From RI-92 sp037384645 (GTDB lineage: Bacteria; Pseudomonadota; Gammaproteobacteria; UBA6429; Thiohalophilaceae), in the NCBI GenBank assembly GCA_037384645.1, contig JARRNT010000003.1, positions 1 to 64,000 of the forward strand: DNA of 64,000 nt, read 5' to 3'. The translations under genes were made by a program, and so were the position numbers. The notes under the pieces were generated by a model. The model was not told the DNA's origin, did no database searches, and worked only from the letters and a program-made list of their open reading frames with translations. Of this stretch, positions 27,127-36,823 are shown piece by piece; within the stretch, counting starts at the first letter, position 1; every line of letters starts with the position of its first letter.

Positions 27127-28020
27127 TTACTCGGACGGAAACACGTTGGTAGAAAGATAACGATCACCCCGGTCACAGATAATGGCAACGATCACGGCAT
27201 CAGACACGGTCTCGCCCAGCTTCAATGCCGCAGCGACCGCACCGCCGGATGAGACGCCACAGAAGATGCCTTCGCGTGCCGCCAGTTGTCGCGTCATCTC
27301 TTCGGCCTCGGTCTGGCTGATATCAATAATCCGGTCAACCCGCGTCTCATCATAAATGCTCGGCAGGTATTCGCGTGGCCAGCGCCGTATCCCCGGGATG
27401 CGGGAGCCTTCGGTCGGCTGGACCCCGATAATCTCGATGTCCGGCTTCACCTCCTTGAGATAGCGGGACGTGCCCATGATGGTGCCGGTCGTCCCCATGG
27501 AGCTGACAAAATGGGTAATCTTGCCCCGGGTATCACGCCAGATCTCCGGCCCTGTACCGTGGTAATGCGCAGCTGGATTATCCGGGTTGGAAAACTGGTC
27601 CAGGACCTTGCCCCGGCCCTCCTGTTCCATCTGCTTGGCAAGATCGCGTGCCCCTTCCATGCCCTGCTCAGCGCTGACCAGGATCAGCTCTGCGCCGAAT
27701 GCCTTCATGGTGGCACGCCGTTCGACACTCATGTTTTCAGGCATGATCAGCACCATGTGATAACCCCGGATAGCCGCCGCCATGGCCAGGGCAATACCGG
27801 TGTTACCACTGGTCGCCTCGATCAGGGTATCGCCCGGTTTTATTTCACCACGTGCTTCCGCCCGGCTGATCATGCTGATCGCCGGACGATCCTTGACCGA
27901 GCCGGCGGGATTGTTGCCTTCCAGTTTGACCAAAACGATATTGTTCCGGCCACTGTGCAAACGTTGCAGGCGCACCAGTGGCGTATTGCCGATAAATTGT
28001 TCGATAGTCGGGTATGTCAT
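27127..28020 (-). CDS. cysM: Cysteine synthase B
   Basis: CysM makes cysteine from O-acetylserine and sulfide or thiosulfate. The 297 residues contain the PLP lysine K43 (GSVKDRPA), the TSGNTG loop near 70-75, and a C-terminal GVSSGGAVAA phosphate loop near 255. The short length and the RWPREYLPSIYDETRVD stretch near 218 match CysM rather than CysK. It heads the minus-strand run cysM-exonuclease-rlmD-CYTH, and diverges from the HPt gene across 76 bases. Confidence 0.93.
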   Translation of the reverse strand: MTYPTIEQFIGNTPLVRLQRLHSGRNNIVLVKLEGNNPAGSVKDRPAISMISRAEARGEIKPGDTLIEATSGNTGIALAMAAAIRGYHMVLIMPENMSVERRATMKAFGAELILVSAEQGMEGARDLAKQMEQEGRGKVLDQFSNPDNPAAHYHGTGPEIWRDTRGKITHFVSSMGTTGTIMGTSRYLKEVKPDIEIIGVQPTEGSRIPGIRRWPREYLPSIYDETRVDRIIDISQTEAEEMTRQLAAREGIFCGVSSGGAVAAALKLGETVSDAVIVAIICDRGDRYLSTNVFPSE

Positions 28021-28096
28021 AATACAAACTGGATCCGGCTCCTGGGTTGGGGCATGATTCTATCAGATAACACCAAAAGACACTCGGGGGCGCAGA

Positions 28097-28444
28097 ATGA
28101 CGCGCGTGGTCGATTATAACGAGGCCGTTGACATGGCTGGCGGCAATCCGGAACTGGCAAAAGACCTGTTTGGCATGCTGCTTAAGGATTTGCCGATACT
28201 GCAACAGCAATTGTTAGAGGCAATTTCCCAGGCAGACATGACGGCTATCCGGGATCATGCCCACAAAATCCACGGGTCAACCGCCTATTGCAGCGTGCCG
28301 CAATTGCGTGAGGCGGCGGCAACAATGGAAACCATCACAAGCTCACAGGACCTGGCGGCCATACGCAAGCAATTTCAGAAGCTGGAGACAGCGATAAAGG
28401 CATTATTAGACCTGGGTCCCGGTTACCTTGAGCAAAGCTGGTAA
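28097..28444 (+). CDS. Stand-alone histidine phosphotransfer (HPt) domain protein
   Basis: This 115-residue protein is a single HPt four-helix bundle. The phospho-accepting histidine is H56 in the core DHAHKIHGSTAYCSVPQLREA, which closely follows the HPt consensus and most resembles the C-terminal HPt domain of BarA/GacS hybrid sensor kinases. Helices flank it at about 20-52 and 70-110. No kinase or receiver domain is adjacent: upstream lies cysM in the other direction and downstream pdxJ on the minus strand. Its position, divergent from cysM and rlmD, is where barA or gacS lies in relatives. It probably relays phosphate in a BarA/UvrY-type pathway whose kinase is elsewhere. Confidence 0.88.
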   Translation: MTRVVDYNEAVDMAGGNPELAKDLFGMLLKDLPILQQQLLEAISQADMTAIRDHAHKIHGSTAYCSVPQLREAAATMETITSSQDLAAIRKQFQKLETAIKALLDLGPGYLEQSW

Positions 28445-28449
28445 ACAAG

Positions 28450-29199
28450 TCAGCTGCCAAAGCGCCTCGCCTGCAACATAATCTCTTTCATCTCGCGTAC
28501 AGCCCCCGCCAGTCCACTGAAAATCGCCCTCGCCACAATCGCGTGGCCAATATTCAATTCGTGAATCCGGCTAAGAGCGGCAATGGCGGCCGTATTATGA
28601 TAATCCAGGCCATGACCGGCGTTGACCTGCAGGCCCAGCGCGGTGGCCATCTCCACGGCACGTGTGACGCGCAGCAATTCCTTATCCCGGCTGGTGCGAT
28701 CAGTGGCGTCGGCGTAATGGCCGGTATGAATTTCAATTACCGGGGCCTGGCAGTCCGCCGCCGCCTGGATCTGCTGCTCATCGGCATCGATAAACAACGA
28801 CACCCTGACACCGGCCTGTGCCAGTCGCTGGCAGGCTTCCTGTATTTTTGTACGCTGGCCGGCAACATCCAGCCCGCCTTCGGTCGTCAACTCCTCACGT
28901 CGTTCGGGCACCAGACAGCAATCGGCAGGCTGGATCTCACAGGCAATCCCTAACATTTCTTCCGTGACCGCCATTTCCAGATTCATGCGGCTTTGCAACA
29001 TGCCCTTAAGCATACGCACGTCGCGATCCTGTATGTGACGCCGGTCCTCACGCAGATGCAGGGTAATGGCATCGGCCCCGGCCTGCTCGGCCACCAGGGC
29101 CGCCTGTAACGGTTCCGGGTAACGCGTTCCCCTGGCCTGGCGGATGGTTGCGACGTGGTCAATATTGACGCCGAGAAGAATGGGTTGCTGTACCGTCAT
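28450..29199 (-). CDS. pdxJ: Pyridoxine 5'-phosphate synthase
   Basis: PdxJ condenses 1-deoxyxylulose 5-phosphate with the PdxA product to give pyridoxine 5'-phosphate. The 249 residues begin at ATG 29199, after a GGCAGGT site, with [36 protein letters not shown] lies near 45-60 and the C-terminal [11 protein letters not shown] near 195; all are typical of the TIM barrel. A TTG at 29226 would add only an unconserved tail. It ends the lepA-to-pdxJ cluster, as in many Gammaproteobacteria. The stop is 5 bases from the convergent HPt gene's stop. Confidence 0.95.
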   Translation of the reverse strand: MTVQQPILLGVNIDHVATIRQARGTRYPEPLQAALVAEQAGADAITLHLREDRRHIQDRDVRMLKGMLQSRMNLEMAVTEEMLGIACEIQPADCCLVPERREELTTEGGLDVAGQRTKIQEACQRLAQAGVRVSLFIDADEQQIQAAADCQAPVIEIHTGHYADATDRTSRDKELLRVTRAVEMATALGLQVNAGHGLDYHNTAAIAALSRIHELNIGHAIVARAIFSGLAGAVREMKEIMLQARRFGS

Positions 29200-29234
29200 G
29201 TCGTACCTGCCTTCGAATTTGCGCAAATAGTAAG

Positions 29235-29981
29235 TTATCCGGGTTTGGACGTCGAGTGACGGGCCAGTTTACGGCTTTGCATCAACTCCCTGGCCTTGAG
29301 CGGACGATCCCCCAGATAATAATCCAGCACCGCACGCATCAGCTGCTTGGCTTCGTTGCGTTGCCGATCCCGGGTTAATTGCTGTTCGCCCAGCGCGATC
29401 AGTGTATCGCCGGAAATACGTAAGGCATCATGCGACTGCAAATCGACCCGCACCGGACCCTGTTCAATTAGATAATAATATTCATGCTGCGCTGAAACCC
29501 TGTCACCACTTTGCACATCCACCAGCAGATTCATACCGTAGCCGAGGCTTTCCAGCAGTTGTACTTCGAAATAACGCAGGGGGACATCTCTGTTTGGTAT
29601 CTGTTGCAAGGCGTGCAGACAGTGAGCATAGTCATCGAACAACTGCGGATGAGGATCGTGTCGGTGCAGCAGGCGCAGCAGCAATTCATTAAGGTAGAAG
29701 CCATGAAACAGGGTATCACCTGGCAACATCTGCTGACGCCGGGTATCCGCTTCCGCCTTGAACAGTGTCATCAACTCACCCTGTCCACCCCATTCTATAT
29801 ACAAACAGGTGTAGGGCAATAAACGACTGGCGATCGCGGCTTTACCCCGCTTGGCACCTTTGGCGACCAGTCCCAGTCGACCGTGTTCCCGGGTCAGGAC
29901 ATCGACGATTAAACTGGTATTGCGATATGGGCGAGTGTGCAGGACATATGCCTGGTCCTGAAAATGATGGGCTGAGGCCAT
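29235..29981 (-). CDS. recO: DNA repair protein RecO
   Basis: RecO works with RecF and RecR to load RecA onto SSB-coated DNA. The 248 residues show the N-terminal OB fold beginning with [25 protein letters not shown], followed by [10 protein letters not shown], and a helical C-terminal half with HYRLL-type repeats near 105-140. The zinc cysteines of some relatives are absent, as in many Gammaproteobacteria. It starts 3 bases after the era stop. Confidence 0.92.
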   Translation of the reverse strand: MASAHHFQDQAYVLHTRPYRNTSLIVDVLTREHGRLGLVAKGAKRGKAAIASRLLPYTCLYIEWGGQGELMTLFKAEADTRRQQMLPGDTLFHGFYLNELLLRLLHRHDPHPQLFDDYAHCLHALQQIPNRDVPLRYFEVQLLESLGYGMNLLVDVQSGDRVSAQHEYYYLIEQGPVRVDLQSHDALRISGDTLIALGEQQLTRDRQRNEAKQLMRAVLDYYLGDRPLKARELMQSRKLARHSTSKPG

Positions 29982-29984
29982 GGC

Positions 29985-30893
29985 CTAGATCTCGTCGCGA
30001 TACCCCAGTTGCTGCAGGGCGCGTTCGTCATCGGCCCAGCCGCGTTTTACCTTGACCCAGGTTTTGAGATACACCTTTTTTTCCAGTAGAGCTTCCAGAT
30101 CCATGCGCGCTTCCTGGCCTATCTGTTTGAGTTTGGCGCCAGCCTTGCCGATCACAATCGCCTTCTGGTTGTCCCGTTCAACCCAGATAACCGCATAGAT
30201 CTTGACCAGCGCCTCAGAAGATTCATCGAATTTTTCGATCTCGACACTGGTTGCATACGGTAATTCATCACCCAATAATCTGACCAGTTTTTCACGAATA
30301 ATTTCGGCGGCGAGAAAGCGCACGCTTCGATCCGTGACCTGATCTTCCGGATACAACGGTTCCGAAATCGGCAGATTGTCTATAATGTGTTGCTCCAGTT
30401 GTGTCAGTTGCGTGCCCTGCCTGGCGGAAATGGGCACGATGGCAGCAAAAGTATAGCGCGTGGCGACCTCCTGCATGAAAGGTAATAATTGATCCTTGTC
30501 CCTGACCTGATCGACCTTGTTGATCGCCAGGATGACCGGGCAGGCCGCCTTTTCACATTGAGCCAGTGCCAATTGATCTTCCTCACCCCATTTCAGCGCC
30601 TCGACCAGAAACACGATAACGTCCACGTCCTGGATAATACTGAGTGCGGCACGGTTAAGATAACGATGCAGGGCCTGTTTATCGCCACGGTGAATACCCG
30701 GGGTATCGACGTAAACACATTGGGCCTGCTGGCTGGTTTTGATGCCCAGGATGCGATGGCGCGTGGTCTGAGGCTTGCGCGAGGTGATACTGACTTTTTG
30801 ACCCAGCAGGTGATTCATCAAGGTGGATTTTCCGACATTGGGCCGGCCAATCAGGGCAATATAGCCGCTGCGAAATTCAGTCGACTCAGCCAT
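29985..30893 (-). CDS. era: GTPase Era
   Basis: Era is a ribosome-assembly GTPase that binds the 3' end of 16S rRNA. The 302 residues start at ATG 30893 (MAESTEFRSGY) and contain G1 GRPNVGKST near 17-25, the switch TRHRILGIKT, G3 DTPGIH near 65, G4 NKVD near 127, and a C-terminal KH domain with VIGKAGAKLKQIG near 240. The start codon lies inside the end of rnc (8-base overlap). Upstream in-frame codons would only extend into rnc and are rejected. Confidence 0.96.
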   Translation of the reverse strand: MAESTEFRSGYIALIGRPNVGKSTLMNHLLGQKVSITSRKPQTTRHRILGIKTSQQAQCVYVDTPGIHRGDKQALHRYLNRAALSIIQDVDVIVFLVEALKWGEEDQLALAQCEKAACPVILAINKVDQVRDKDQLLPFMQEVATRYTFAAIVPISARQGTQLTQLEQHIIDNLPISEPLYPEDQVTDRSVRFLAAEIIREKLVRLLGDELPYATSVEIEKFDESSEALVKIYAVIWVERDNQKAIVIGKAGAKLKQIGQEARMDLEALLEKKVYLKTWVKVKRGWADDERALQQLGYRDEI

Positions 30894-31557
30894 CGAGCAA
30901 TTCCAGAATTTGTTGAGCCGCGGCCTGTTCCGCTTTGCGTCGGCTATTGCCGCTGGCAATAACAGGCTTGTCCAGCAGAGTGACCTGACAACTGACCTCG
31001 AAGGTCTGCTTGTGAGCCTGGCCGCTGGTTTTCACAACGTCATACACAGGAAGTGGTAGAGACCGTGCCTGCAGGTATTCCTGCAAGCGTGTTTTGGGAT
31101 CCTTGAGTTCCTTGACCTGACCCACGCTGTCCAGCCAGTTGGCAAAAACTCGTAGAATGAACTCGCGGGTCTGCTCAAAACCTGCGTCAAGATAAATGGC
31201 GCCAATAATGGACTCCAGCGCATCGGCCAGGATCGAGTTACGGCGATAGCCGCCGCTTTTGAGTTCACCACTGCCCAGTCGCAAAAATTCACCCAGCGAC
31301 AGTTCGCCGGCAATGATGGACAGGCTTTCACCCTTGACCAGATGCGCTCGTAAACGGCTCAGATCACCCTCCCTTGCCTGCGGAAAACGGCGGTAAAGAT
31401 CGGTGCTGATAACCAGGTTCAGCACCGCATCCCCCAGAAACTCCATCCGCTCATAATGGCATTTGCTGGCGCTTCGATGAGTCAGCGCGGTTTCGAGAAG
31501 CGCGATATCCTGGAAGTGGTAGCCCAGCCTGGCTTCCAGCCGCTGAGTGTCGCTCAT
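30886..31557 (-). CDS. rnc: Ribonuclease III
   Basis: RNase III cleaves double-stranded RNA, including rRNA precursors. The 223 residues hold the catalytic signature ERMEFLGDAVLNLVIS near 36-51, the second acidic cluster ALESIIGAIYLDAG near 112-125 (including the metal-binding Asp and Glu), and a double-stranded RNA-binding domain at 152-222. Its ATG overlaps the upstream DUF4845 gene's stop as ATGA and its end overlaps era, giving a tightly coupled DUF4845-rnc-era-recO unit. Confidence 0.96.
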   Translation of the reverse strand: MSDTQRLEARLGYHFQDIALLETALTHRSASKCHYERMEFLGDAVLNLVISTDLYRRFPQAREGDLSRLRAHLVKGESLSIIAGELSLGEFLRLGSGELKSGGYRRNSILADALESIIGAIYLDAGFEQTREFILRVFANWLDSVGQVKELKDPKTRLQEYLQARSLPLPVYDVVKTSGQAHKQTFEVSCQVTLLDKPVIASGNSRRKAEQAAAQQILELLDG

Positions 31558-31943
31558 CAGGACCCGGCTGATCCCGGAACAACTACAGTCTTGTCGAACA
31601 CCGCGACAAAATACAGATTGCCAATGAAGTGTATGCGAGGTTCGTAATCGATCTCGATCGAATAACCACCATCCGAACTTCGTGTAATACCAATATCCTC
31701 GGCCTTAATCGCATAAATCATGTTGATATCCAGGCGCTTCAGCAAGTCTCTTTGCAGTTCTCTGGGATTTTTCCCGCGTGAAGCTGAATCATTAGCAAGA
31801 GATTCCATGGATGCGCTGATCTTGTAGCCATCGAAATACACTGGAATGAGTTTGAGCAGTGCAAAGGCAAAAATACCTGCCACCAGGATAGTCAATAGCC
31901 ACCCTATCGCGGTCATGCCCCGTTGTTTACCCGGTCCAAACAT
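31557..31943 (-). CDS. DUF4845 domain-containing membrane protein
   Basis: This 128-residue protein begins at ATG 31943 with MFGPGKQRGMTAIGWLLTI. It has one N-terminal membrane helix (about 11-33) and a periplasmic alpha+beta domain ending in RIHFIGNLYFVAVFDKTVVVPG. Members occur between lepB and rnc in many Gammaproteobacteria, exactly as here, and resemble short pilin-like or minor membrane proteins. No function is established. It lies 29 bases after lepB and overlaps rnc by four bases. Confidence 0.85.
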   Translation of the reverse strand: MFGPGKQRGMTAIGWLLTILVAGIFAFALLKLIPVYFDGYKISASMESLANDSASRGKNPRELQRDLLKRLDINMIYAIKAEDIGITRSSDGGYSIEIDYEPRIHFIGNLYFVAVFDKTVVVPGSAGS

Positions 31944-31972
31944 GACTGAATTCTCCCTTCTTAATGGATTAT

Positions 31973-32761
31973 CTAATGTATTATCGTACCAATGCGGGAC
32001 CACTTTATTCCATCGTTATAGGACCACCAGATGAAAAATGCCCGGCCCTTGAGGTCTTTATCCGGCACAAACCCCCAATAACGACTGTCCTCGCTGTTAT
32101 CCCGGTTATCCCCCATGGCGAAATATTCGCCCTTGGGCACTCGGTACTCCTGTGGTTGCGCCAGGTAGTTAACGTCTTTATTCAACAGAATATGATGGGT
32201 AACCTTACCCAGAACCTCTTCCAGCTCATCGTAATGCGGGTCCCGCGCATACGTATGCCTATCCTTTAATTTGATCTTTTGATCATTAATCCAGAGTTGC
32301 TTGTTCTTATAAACAATCTTGTCACCCGGCACACCAATTACACGCTTGATGTAATCAATCGACGGGTTTTCCGGGTAACGGAAGACAATGACATCACCAC
32401 GCCTGGGTGAGCCCAGGTCAACCAGTTTGTAATAACCGATTGGCGAGCGCAGCCCGTAGGCAAACTTGTTAACCAGGATGTAGTCACCAATATGCAGTGT
32501 CGGCAACATGGAACCCGATGGGATTTTAAATGGCTCCACGATGAAGCCGCGTACGAGCATCACGACCAGAAAAACCGGGAACAGGAACCGTGCATATTCC
32601 ACCAGTAACGGTTCTTTACGTTTACCCGCTTCCCCTGCAACAGTTTCCGTATCTGCTGCCGCCGCCTTTTTCTTACGGCCGAAAATCAGGACGTAGCCCC
32701 CCCAAATCGCCCCGCACACCAGCGTGAGGACGAACAGTATCGCAGTAAAATCGTAGTTCAC
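31973..32761 (-). CDS. lepB: Signal peptidase I
   Basis: LepB removes signal peptides from exported proteins at the periplasmic side of the inner membrane. The 262 residues have helices near 5-27 and 56-74, the catalytic Ser84 in [10 protein letters not shown], and Lys139 in [14 protein letters not shown], plus the C-terminal box [14 protein letters not shown]. It starts with GTG at 32761, overlapping the lepA stop as GTGA. The order lepA-lepB-DUF4845-rnc-era is conserved. Confidence 0.96.
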   Translation of the reverse strand: MNYDFTAILFVLTLVCGAIWGGYVLIFGRKKKAAAADTETVAGEAGKRKEPLLVEYARFLFPVFLVVMLVRGFIVEPFKIPSGSMLPTLHIGDYILVNKFAYGLRSPIGYYKLVDLGSPRRGDVIVFRYPENPSIDYIKRVIGVPGDKIVYKNKQLWINDQKIKLKDRHTYARDPHYDELEEVLGKVTHHILLNKDVNYLAQPQEYRVPKGEYFAMGDNRDNSEDSRYWGFVPDKDLKGRAFFIWWSYNDGIKWSRIGTIIH

Positions 32762-34563
32762 TTGTCTCTCCCTACATTGAGCACGGCCAGGAAGGCATCT
32801 TGTGGGATTTCCACTTTACCGATCTGCTTCATACGCCGTTTACCAGCTTTTTGTTTTTCCAATAATTTACGCTTGCGCGTCACATCACCGCCGTAGCACT
32901 TGGCGGTGACATTCTTGCGCAGAGCCTTCACGTTGGTTCTTGCCACAATCTTGGAGCCGATTGCAGCCTGTACAGCCACTTCGAACATTTGTCGCGGAAT
33001 CAGTTCCTTCATTTTCTCGGCCAGTTCCCTGCCCCGACTCTCGGCCTGGTCGCGGTGTACGATGGTGGACAGGGCATCGACCTTGTCGCCATTAATAAGG
33101 ATATCGAGCTTGACCAGGTTAGCGGCCTGAAAACGGGTGAACTCATAATCCAGGGAGGCATAGCCTCGGCTGACAGATTTCAGCCGATCAAAAAAGTCCA
33201 GAACGATCTCATTCATGGGTATTTCATATGTCAGAGAGACCTGGTTGCCCAGGTACTGCATGCTCTTCTGGCTGCCACGTTTTTCGATACAGAGATTAAT
33301 GATGTTCCCGACATAATCCTGCGGCACCAGAATATGCGCCGTAATAATCGGTTCGCGTATCTCCCCGATGTCGTTCGGTTCGGGAAGCGCTGCGGGGTTA
33401 TCAATGTGGATCACGTCACCCTTGGCCGTCACGACTTCGAACACCACGGTTGGCGCCGTCGTGATCAGGTTCAGATCGTATTCGCGCTCCAGTCGTTCCT
33501 GGATGATCTCCATGTGCAACATGCCGAGGAAACCGCAGCGAAATCCGAAGCCCAGGGCCTGCGAGGTCTCGGGTTCATAAAACAACGCGGCATCGTTGAG
33601 ACGCAACTTGGCCAGCGCATCGCGCAGGTCCTCATAATCTTCGCCATTGACCGGATATAGTCCGGCGAACACCCGGGGCTGGATCGGCTTAAACCCTGGC
33701 AAGGCCTGACTGGCCGGATGATCCGCGGCCGTGATGGTATCACCCACCGGCGCGCCATTGATGTCCTTGATCCCGGCGATCACAAAACCGACTTCACCGG
33801 CTGCCAGTTCGTCGGTATCCTGACGTTTCGGGTTAAACACTCCCACATTATCCACCTGGTGGGTTCGTCCGACAGACATAATCAGGATCTTTTGCCGTTT
33901 GCGTAAAATCCCCTGTTTCACCCGCACCAGAGACACCACCCCCAGGTAATTATCAAACCATGAATCGATGATCAGCGCCTGCAGGGGGGCATCCCGATCA
34001 CCTGTGGGCGGTGGGATCCGGCGAATGAGATCCTCCAGGAGTTCCGGCACACCGACCCCGGTCTTGGCGCTCACCCGGATGGCATCCTTCGCTTCAATGC
34101 CGATGATTTCCTCGATTTCCGTGATAACACGATCCACGTCAGCTGCCGGTAAATCGATCTTGTTGAGGACCGGGACGACCTCCAGGCCCTGATCGATGGC
34201 CGTATAACAATTCGCCACACTCTGGGCCTCCACGCCCTGTGACGCATCCACCACCAGCAGTGCGCCTTCACAGGCCGCCAGGGAGCGAGAGACCTCATAT
34301 GAGAAGTCCACATGGCCTGGGGTATCAATGAAGTTCAGCTGGTAAGTCTGGCCGTCCTGGGCGGTGTAATTCAGGGTCACGCTCTGTGCCTTGATGGTAA
34401 TACCCCGCTCCCGTTCCAGCTCCATGGAGTCCAGAACCTGGGCGGCCATTTCCCGTTCAGTCAGGCCCCCGCAAATGTGAATCAGGCGATCGGCCAGGGT
34501 CGATTTGCCATGGTCAATATGGGCGATAATCGAAAAATTTCGGATGTGCTGCAAATCCCGCAA
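32758..34563 (-). CDS. lepA: Elongation factor 4 (LepA)
   Basis: LepA is a ribosome-bound translational GTPase. The 601 residues show G1 [13 protein letters not shown] near 14, the switch region with [10 protein letters not shown] near 55, G3 DTPGHVDF, G4 [12 protein letters not shown]-like domains, and the unique C-terminal domain ([26 protein letters not shown]) near 555. The start is TTG at 34563, preceded by GAGG six bases away; no ATG gives the conserved [19 protein letters not shown]-terminus. A terminator lies between it and the upstream glutaredoxin gene, so it needs its own promoter. Confidence 0.97.
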   Translation of the reverse strand: MRDLQHIRNFSIIAHIDHGKSTLADRLIHICGGLTEREMAAQVLDSMELERERGITIKAQSVTLNYTAQDGQTYQLNFIDTPGHVDFSYEVSRSLAACEGALLVVDASQGVEAQSVANCYTAIDQGLEVVPVLNKIDLPAADVDRVITEIEEIIGIEAKDAIRVSAKTGVGVPELLEDLIRRIPPPTGDRDAPLQALIIDSWFDNYLGVVSLVRVKQGILRKRQKILIMSVGRTHQVDNVGVFNPKRQDTDELAAGEVGFVIAGIKDINGAPVGDTITAADHPASQALPGFKPIQPRVFAGLYPVNGEDYEDLRDALAKLRLNDAALFYEPETSQALGFGFRCGFLGMLHMEIIQERLEREYDLNLITTAPTVVFEVVTAKGDVIHIDNPAALPEPNDIGEIREPIITAHILVPQDYVGNIINLCIEKRGSQKSMQYLGNQVSLTYEIPMNEIVLDFFDRLKSVSRGYASLDYEFTRFQAANLVKLDILINGDKVDALSTIVHRDQAESRGRELAEKMKELIPRQMFEVAVQAAIGSKIVARTNVKALRKNVTAKCYGGDVTRKRKLLEKQKAGKRRMKQIGKVEIPQDAFLAVLNVGRDK

Positions 34564-34589
34564 AGGCTACCTCGCATAGCGCTGAATAT

Positions 34590-34613
34590 AAAAAAGGCGC
34601 TGTTATAGCGCCT
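34590..34613 (-). terminator. Rho-independent terminator after the degP-glutaredoxin run
   Basis: On the minus strand the stem AGGCGCT / AGCGCCT (7 perfect pairs) with loop ATAAC runs directly into a tract of T (34595 to 34590). It lies 26 bases after the glutaredoxin stop and 27 bases before lepA, separating the sigma-E module from the lepA-lepB cluster. Confidence 0.85.
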
Positions 34614-34638
34614 CCGAATCCGGTCTATTGTACCGTAT

Positions 34639-34881
34639 TTACGCCCGCTCGAAATAGGGAGCCAGCCGCTCCGGATCCAGGAAATAATGGCAGACCTCAC
34701 GACCATCGACAGTCAGTACCGGCACCAGGGTGTCATAGCGCTCGCGTAATACCGGGTCAGCGTCAATGTCACGGGTAGTGACATCGAATTCCCAACGCGA
34801 TTGCAGGGTCTGTAACTCCGCCATGAATGCCTCGCACAAATGGCAATCATGGCGGAGATAGACGATCAGGGTGGGTTTCAC
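34639..34881 (-). CDS. Glutaredoxin family protein
   Basis: This 80-residue thioredoxin-fold protein carries the redox motif CHLC (C13, C16) within LRHDCHLCEAF, and the VPVLTVDG cis-proline segment near 53. It belongs to the short DUF836-like glutaredoxins often found beside mucD/degP and lepA. It starts with GTG at 34881, overlapping the degP stop as GTGA, so it is coupled to the periplasmic protease. It is cytoplasmic, having no signal peptide; the target is unknown. Confidence 0.88.
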   Translation of the reverse strand: MKPTLIVYLRHDCHLCEAFMAELQTLQSRWEFDVTTRDIDADPVLRERYDTLVPVLTVDGREVCHYFLDPERLAPYFERA

Positions 34882-36281
34882 TTTTTCGGTATTTTTAATG
34901 CCAGGAACACGGGCGATGTCCCGCGCTGAATCAGGACTGGCACGGGCTTGCCCACTGGCAACTCGCGTATCAGCTTGTGCAGCTGGCGCACTCCGGTGAT
35001 ATTGCGGTTATTGATCTTGAGCAGAATATCACCACGCTGGATCCCGGCATCGGCCGCCGCCCCGTCGGTAACTTCTTTGACGATGACCCCGCCTTTCTTG
35101 ACATCCAGCCGCTGGCGCAGCTCGGACGGAATGGCCTCAACCGCAATGCCCAGTCGATTCGTCTCTGCGGGTTGTGACTCGCCACCACTGGATTCGGCGC
35201 CAGCCAGCTTGGCCTCTGACGGCAGTTCGGCAATCTTGACCCTCAGCTCTCTGGTCTTGCCTTCGCGAATGACTTGTACCCGGGCTACCTCGCCGACCGG
35301 GGTATTACCCACGGCAATCGGCAGATCAGAAGACCGATTGATGGTCTTACCATTGAAGCGAATCACCACATCACCGATCTTGAAACCGGCTTTGGCTGCC
35401 GGCGAATGCGGCAGCACCTTGAGCACCACTGCACCCATGGGTTCTTTCATGCCAAAGGACTCTGCCAGTTCACGGTTGACGTCCTGGATCAGGATGCCCA
35501 GCCAGCCGCGGCTGACCTTACCCTTGGTCTTCAGTTGCTTCACCACATTCATGGCGACGTTGACAGGAATGGAAAAGGACAGGCCCATGAAACCGCCGGT
35601 ACGGCTGTAAATCTGGGAATTGATACCCACAACCTCTCCGTCCAGATCAAACAGCGGCCCGCCAGAATTACCCGGATTAATGGCCACGTCGGTCTGAATG
35701 AAGGGAACGTAATTTTCGGTAGGCAGGTTACGCCCCAATGCGCTCACCACGCCGACCGATACAGAGTGATCAAAGCCAAACGGTGAACCGATGGCCATGA
35801 CCCATTGGCCTGGCTGCAGTTTGTCGGAATTACCAATCTTGACCACCGGCAAATTCTTGGCATTAATCTTTAACAGGGCGATATCACTGCGCGGGTCGGT
35901 GCCCACGAGTTTGGCCTTGAGTTCCCGCCGATCGGCCAGGCGCACGATTATCTTGTCCGCGCCTTTGATGACGTGGTTATTGGTAATGATGTAACCATCG
36001 GAGCCAATGATGAAGCCGGAACCCAGCGATTGCGTGCTGTAATCATCCGGCCCGTCCTGATCCCCAAAGAATTTGCGCAGCAAATCACCCCAGGGTGAAT
36101 TTTCCGGCAGATTCGGAATATTCTGGTTACCACGATCAATCTTGACCTTTTGCGTGGTGCTAATGTTGACCACCGCCGGTGCAACCACTGTTACCAACCC
36201 TGTAAAATCCGGCAAACTGGCAGCCCAGGACACCGGCACCAGTAAAACGCTCACCAAAAGCACTGCTAACAAACGACGCAT
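34878..36281 (-). CDS. degP: Periplasmic serine endoprotease DegP/MucD type
   Basis: This Do-like protease degrades misfolded envelope proteins. The 467 residues contain a signal peptide (cleavage likely after SWAA near residue 21), a trypsin-like domain with triad H103 (TNNHVI), D133 (RSDIALLKI) and S206 (GNSGGPL), and two PDZ domains (about 265-355 and 375-460). In Pseudomonas the equivalent gene, mucD, closes the algU-mucABCD operon, the same arrangement seen here. The ATG at 36281 follows AGAAGGAGC. A linker rich in Ser, Gly and Glu lies between the PDZ domains. Confidence 0.95.
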   Translation of the reverse strand: MRRLLAVLLVSVLLVPVSWAASLPDFTGLVTVVAPAVVNISTTQKVKIDRGNQNIPNLPENSPWGDLLRKFFGDQDGPDDYSTQSLGSGFIIGSDGYIITNNHVIKGADKIIVRLADRRELKAKLVGTDPRSDIALLKINAKNLPVVKIGNSDKLQPGQWVMAIGSPFGFDHSVSVGVVSALGRNLPTENYVPFIQTDVAINPGNSGGPLFDLDGEVVGINSQIYSRTGGFMGLSFSIPVNVAMNVVKQLKTKGKVSRGWLGILIQDVNRELAESFGMKEPMGAVVLKVLPHSPAAKAGFKIGDVVIRFNGKTINRSSDLPIAVGNTPVGEVARVQVIREGKTRELRVKIAELPSEAKLAGAESSGGESQPAETNRLGIAVEAIPSELRQRLDVKKGGVIVKEVTDGAAADAGIQRGDILLKINNRNITGVRQLHKLIRELPVGKPVPVLIQRGTSPVFLALKIPKK

Positions 36282-36322
36282 GTTTGCTCCTTCTAATCCT
36301 AAATGATATCTCGGTAATTATT

Positions 36323-36823
36323 TTAGAACGGTTGCTGCTCTTTACGGAACTGCCGGAAATCGACCGGAATGGCAGTATCGGCTTTTCGTATAATAATCGG
36401 GTGCGATTGAGGGTCTTTTTCTATTTTGCGTGCATATTGCCGCAACAACAGCATGGCTATTATGAAACCGGCAATCGCGCCGGCCAGCGCCCCAAAATCT
36501 TCTTTGATTCCCATACCGGGCCAGTCTAGCTGCTGGGCGATGACCGCCCCTATCAGCATCAGTAGCAAAGGTAAAAAATAGGTAAAAAAGGCAGATTTAA
36601 TGAACCCCTTTTCCGGTACCGCGACGATAACCTCATCGCCTATCTGGGCATGGCATTGATTCAGTGCCGTCATGCGCATCGCCCGTCGCCCCAGCGATTT
36701 TTCCAGCATACCTGTGCCGCATCCCTGTTTGGCATGACACGAACCGCAACTACTCTTGCGTTCGGCTTCCACCAGGGCGTATTCCCCGTCGTTGCGGATA
36801 ACAACAGCCGTCTGCTCAATCAT
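36323..36823 (-). CDS. rseC: SoxR-reducing system / RseC family protein
   Basis: RseC is an inner-membrane protein associated with the sigma-E operon and with reduction of SoxR. The 166 residues have an N-terminal cytoplasmic part with clustered cysteines (C26, C29, C35 in SCGSCHAKQGCG), which may bind an Fe-S cluster, followed by two membrane helices near 77-98 and 108-128. Its start overlaps the rseB stop by 8 bases. It equals MucC of Pseudomonas. Confidence 0.92.
   Translation of the reverse strand: MIEQTAVVIRNDGEYALVEAERKSSCGSCHAKQGCGTGMLEKSLGRRAMRMTALNQCHAQIGDEVIVAVPEKGFIKSAFFTYFLPLLLMLIGAVIAQQLDWPGMGIKEDFGALAGAIAGFIIAMLLLRQYARKIEKDPQSHPIIIRKADTAIPVDFRQFRKEQQPF

Noticed and set aside
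28021..28096. A remnant of a BarA kinase upstream of the HPt gene
   Set aside because: Only 76 bases separate it from cysM, and no kinase or receiver-like sequence can be read there in any frame.
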